A DNA stretch of 17,692 nucleotides from an uncultured Acidobacteriota bacterium. GTDB lineage: Bacteria; Acidobacteriota; Terriglobia; UBA7540. Shown here in pieces: positions 15,053 through 17,692 of the stretch. The stretch is from contig CALCEB010000017.1 of NCBI GenBank assembly GCA_937900045.1, positions 1 to 17,692 of the forward strand, given 5' to 3'. The position numbers and the translations under genes were made by a program. The notes below the pieces were generated by a model. That model did not search any database, was not told the origin of the DNA, and worked only from the letters and a program-made list of their open reading frames with translations. The stretch's first letter is position 1. Each line of letters begins with the position of its first letter.

Positions 15053-16635
15053 GCGGGGAAGCGGAATCGATTTTGAAGAAAACAGACATGGAGAGAATTA
15101 CCGCATCCACCAGCATCGCAGAAATTCTGAAACGCCACCCCACGGCCCGCCAGATATTTGACCAACATGGGCTGAAGGGTTGCGGAGGCGAGCACGGACC
15201 TGCCGAAACGCTCGGCTTCTTTGCCCGTGTCCACCAGGTTGATCTGGACGGTTTGCTTTGCGACCTCAATCGAGAAATCGAAAAGCCCGCACCGCAGGGT
15301 TACGAGTACCACGAAACGCTGGCCGACACCATCTACCGGCGCTTCTTCAAGGCCGGAATTGCCATCGCTCTGACGCTCGGAGCGTTCTGGGGCGCCGTCA
15401 GCCTGTTGCAGATTTCGCTGGGAAAAGACCTGTTGCAGCCCCGCCTGATCCCTGCCATCCACGCCCACGCTCATGCAATGATCTTCGGCTGGGTCGGATT
15501 GCTTGTGATGGGATTCGCCTACCAGTCGTTTCCCCGCTTCAAGTACACAACCCTGTGGCGGCCCAGCCTTGCCAACCTTACCTTTTACTTGATGGTGAGC
15601 GGAATTGCCGCGCGGGTGGCGGCCGAGATGCTCCACCGCGGCCCGGCCGCAATGGGCCTGGGCGCCCTTTCCGCCAGCTCCGAATTCGCGGCGATCTTTC
15701 TTTTCGTGGTGATCATTCTAAAAACAGCCGGCCGGTCCATGGAACCACATAACCCGTATGAGAAATTCATTTTTGCCGCTCTTTTCTGGTTCCTGGCGGC
15801 CGCCGTTTTCAGCGCCGTCTTTTTCTTCGCGCAGGCCACGGCGGCCAATGAGAGCCAACTGGTTTACCGCATCGCGCTGTTGGATCTTCCACTGCGTGAC
15901 GTGCAGTTGCTTGGGTTTGCGGTGTTGATCATCGCAGGGGTCAGCCAGCGCTTTGTCCCGGTGGTGTACGGCCTCGGGCGGCCCAGGCATGATCGTCAGA
16001 GAGCCATCTTCTGGCTGATGAACAGCAGCCTGCTGCTGGACGTGGTGAGCTACGTGGCCTTGTTCGCGACCGGCAACCCGCTTTTCGCGTTGACCCTGGA
16101 AATTGCAAACCTTCTGGCAACCGTATGGGGAGTGATGCTGGTTCGCCAGCTTCGCATCTTCACCAGGCCCGCAGAATCTGACCGCAGTTGGAAGTTCGTC
16201 CGCGCCGCCTACGTCTGGCTCCTGATCGCCCTGGCCATGATGCCGTTGACTCCGCTTTACGGGGCCGTGATGCATCAGGCGTTTTCTCATGCCTGGTGGG
16301 GCGCGCATCTCCATGCGCTCACGGTGGGTTTCATAAGCTTGATGATTATCGGGGTTGCCTCACGCGTGGTTCCCATTTTGGCGGGCATCGACTCGAACCA
16401 GATCACCTCCCTCTGGGGGCCGTTCATCCTGTTGAATCTGGGATGCGCGGGGCGCGTGTCGCTGCAAATCCTCACGGACTTTTATCCCGGCGCCTCCTAT
16501 GCATTGATCGGCCTTACCGGTTTCATGGAGTTGGTGGGGCTGGCTTGGTGGGGGGTTGGATTGTGGCGGATCATGAACCTTTCAATAGCCCGCGGCACCC
16601 GCAGTTTGCGAATGCCTGCTCTCGGTTCCGCCTGA
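15049..16635 (+). CDS. NnrS-like membrane protein with N-terminal DUF542/DUF1858-like domain
   Basis: The 528-residue protein starts with a soluble domain (about 16-78: SIAEILKRHPTARQIFDQHG, then LKGCGGEHGP and VDLDGLLCDLN). It fits DUF1858/DUF542 and keeps one cysteine (C45) where ScdA proteins have a Cys-Cys pair. About twelve membrane segments follow. IHAHAHAMIFGWVGLLVMGF and HLHALTVGFISLMIIGVASR are the NnrS-type histidine motifs and align with the corresponding segments of the paralogue at 12695-14353. A role in protection from NO, possibly binding heme or copper, is inferred from family and location. The ATG overlaps the hemerythrin stop by four bases, so the two products are made together and may form one functional unit. 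It ends 39 bases from the convergent regulator gene. Confidence 0.82.
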   Translation: MSGEAESILKKTDMERITASTSIAEILKRHPTARQIFDQHGLKGCGGEHGPAETLGFFARVHQVDLDGLLCDLNREIEKPAPQGYEYHETLADTIYRRFFKAGIAIALTLGAFWGAVSLLQISLGKDLLQPRLIPAIHAHAHAMIFGWVGLLVMGFAYQSFPRFKYTTLWRPSLANLTFYLMVSGIAARVAAEMLHRGPAAMGLGALSASSEFAAIFLFVVIILKTAGRSMEPHNPYEKFIFAALFWFLAAAVFSAVFFFAQATAANESQLVYRIALLDLPLRDVQLLGFAVLIIAGVSQRFVPVVYGLGRPRHDRQRAIFWLMNSSLLLDVVSYVALFATGNPLFALTLEIANLLATVWGVMLVRQLRIFTRPAESDRSWKFVRAAYVWLLIALAMMPLTPLYGAVMHQAFSHAWWGAHLHALTVGFISLMIIGVASRVVPILAGIDSNQITSLWGPFILLNLGCAGRVSLQILTDFYPGASYALIGLTGFMELVGLAWWGVGLWRIMNLSIARGTRSLRMPALGSA

Positions 16636-16674
16636 TTCGGGCGGGGGCAAGCCGGGGCTTCCTTCGGTGGCGTC

Positions 16675-17379
16675 CTACTCCCAGCGTTTCGCCTCGGCCC
16701 TAAGAGCGGTCAAATCGGTCACAATAACCGACTTGCCTTTCAGCCGGAGAACCCCCAGGATCTGAAGGCGCCGGAGGTTCCTCGAAACAAGCTCTCGAAC
16801 CGTGCCCACCTGGGCCGCCAATTCCTCCTGAGTGCACGGGAGCGTAAATTCCGTGCCACCTCGGGTCGCGTGCCCCTTGCTGTCAGCCATCCGGCAGAGC
16901 AGCGCCGCCAAGCGGTGACGTACGCTCTTGAACGATAGTTCCTCGATGATCTCCACCAGCTTGCGCAGCCTGGAGCCCATAACCCTGAGAATCTTCAGCG
17001 CTACGTCCGGATGCTGGCGGCAGAGCTCATAAATATCCTTCTTGTTGATATGAAGAAGCGCCGCCCCAGTCACCGCGGCCGCCGAGGCAGGATAAGGCGC
17101 ATCGTCAAAAATCGGCAACTCGGCCAGCGAACTGCCGGCTCCAAAGATCATCAGTACCCGCTCACGACCGCTCGGAGAAGTCTTAAATACCTTGACTTCC
17201 CCCATCTCGATCACGTAGAGACCATCGCAGCGATCGTCTTCGCAAAAAATCAGCGTGCCCGGTTCATATTCGCGGCGGCATACACGCTCCGCCAAGAAGG
17301 CCAACTCCACCTCAGAAAGGTCAGCAAACAGGGGAACAGACTTCAGGAAATCCACCCCTGCTGTTCCGTTCTTCATCAT
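16675..17379 (-). CDS. Crp/Fnr-family transcriptional regulator
   Basis: This 234-residue regulator has an N-terminal cyclic-nucleotide-binding-type beta-roll (about 12-120), a long dimerisation helix (about 123-150) and a C-terminal winged helix. The recognition helix reads TQEELAAQVGTVRELVSRNL with R195, E196, S199 and R200. The RE..SR set predicts TGTGA half-sites as in Crp and HcpR, which matches both palindromes in this window. There is no FNR-type N-terminal cysteine cluster, though C34, C46 and C51 are present; cAMP-contact residues are not conserved (AELPIFDD). An NO- or heme-sensing role is plausible but unproven. AGGAG lies one base before the first ATG and four before the second (17376), so the second may be used. 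An IS4-type transposase gene ends 33 bases upstream, leaving almost no native promoter. Confidence 0.88.
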   Translation of the reverse strand: MMKNGTAGVDFLKSVPLFADLSEVELAFLAERVCRREYEPGTLIFCEDDRCDGLYVIEMGEVKVFKTSPSGRERVLMIFGAGSSLAELPIFDDAPYPASAAAVTGAALLHINKKDIYELCRQHPDVALKILRVMGSRLRKLVEIIEELSFKSVRHRLAALLCRMADSKGHATRGGTEFTLPCTQEELAAQVGTVRELVSRNLRRLQILGVLRLKGKSVIVTDLTALRAEAKRWE

Positions 17380-17412
17380 TCTCCTATTGTAGGATGGAAG
17401 TAAGGTTCCGAA

Positions 17413-17691
17413 CTATTGAAGTTCCCATAATGAGTGCATCACATTGCGGTCCCATCGTAAGTTGAATAGATTCAGTTGCCACCTGGGATCGTGCGGGTGA
17501 GCTTCGTCGTCTACGCCGGAAAGCACCTGTAAAATTGGGGTTCTTTCAAATGCCGTCACACTCAAAAGCTGCAGAATCTTGTAGAGCCTGAGCCCCAGGT
17601 CGAGCCGTCTTTTCAGAATGGCGACGAGCACGTGAGCAAACACAGCGATCCATATTTGGGTCTTGACCGCATTCTCCGACGTTCCGTAAAA
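17413..17691 (-). mobile_element. IS4-type transposase, C-terminal part (5' end outside the window)
   Basis: The minus-strand frame is open to the window edge and begins FYGTSENAVKTQIWIAVFAH, followed by VLVAILKRRLDL and RLYKILQLLSV. This is the C-terminal signature of IS4-group transposases of the DUF4372/DDE_Tnp_1 type. The end (PILQVLS, then about 35 residues with QLNLFNL) is somewhat longer than I would expect, so the last ~15 codons may run into the terminal repeat. The element's end should lie between 17384 and 17412; the sequence TTCGGAACCTTACTTCC (minus strand, 17411-17395) is a candidate terminal repeat. The other end is outside the window. Confidence 0.8.
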
Positions 17692-17692
17692 C

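Noticed and set aside
16649..16660. AAGCC/GGCTT hairpin as a shared terminator between the convergent genes
   Set aside because: The loop would be only two bases and there is no T run on either strand, so it is too weak to call.
1..17692. CRISPR arrays, prophage genes or a toxin-antitoxin pair
   Set aside because: No regularly spaced direct repeats, phage structural genes or paired small toxin/antitoxin frames were seen.

Overview
The window is high-GC bacterial chromosomal DNA that encodes mainly membrane and redox proteins. A CRTAC1/ASPIC-UnbV beta-propeller protein, a large cobalamin-type radical SAM protein and single-subunit quinol nitric oxide reductase (qNOR) machinery together fit a soil or sediment bacterium. 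Acidobacteriota is my best guess, but this is an inference from gene content; the window has no rRNA or other phylogenetic marker.

Left part (1-5000), plus strand: the 3' part of a CRTAC1-like FG-GAP/UnbV gene; a 23-codon reading frame directly followed by a B12-binding radical SAM gene with an odd STAS-like tail; a 2-oxoglutarate/Fe(II) oxygenase gene cut off just before its catalytic motif; and a cation diffusion facilitator transporter. A 330-base non-coding stretch with a strong inverted repeat follows.

Middle part (5330-9152), plus strand: a YwiC-like membrane protein, a TIGR04053-type radical SAM/SPASM protein, and a type II sulfide:quinone oxidoreductase. The radical SAM gene is preceded by a perfect Crp/Fnr-type palindrome. 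The sulfide:quinone oxidoreductase is preceded by what looks like a leaderless Cys-Cys-Cys leader peptide and a terminator-like hairpin.

Right part (9176-17379) is a nitric oxide response locus. A minus-strand operon runs NnrS-like protein, a 48-residue small protein, qNOR, and a three-helix membrane protein with a four-cysteine ribbon that overlaps the qNOR stop by 4 bases. A decayed second copy of the ribbon protein's tail lies further downstream. Diverging from this operon is a hemerythrin (YtfE/ScdA-like) gene overlapped by a second NnrS-like gene. The two NnrS-like proteins carry a related small DUF1858/DUF542-like domain at opposite ends. A Crp/Fnr-family regulator gene converges on the plus-strand operon, and the 3' end of an IS4-type transposase gene lies immediately upstream of it.

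The most coherent signal in the window is regulatory. The regulator's recognition helix (RE..SR) predicts TGTGA half-sites. Two such palindromes occur, upstream of the radical SAM/SPASM gene and upstream of the hemerythrin gene. Each starts exactly 37 bases before a -10-like hexamer, which is class II activator geometry with the centre near -41.5. The picture is a nitrosative-stress regulon combining NO reduction to N2O by quinol (qNOR), iron-centre repair or NO binding (hemerythrin), NnrS-type heme-copper membrane proteins and a radical SAM enzyme, beside a sulfide oxidase that feeds the same quinone pool.
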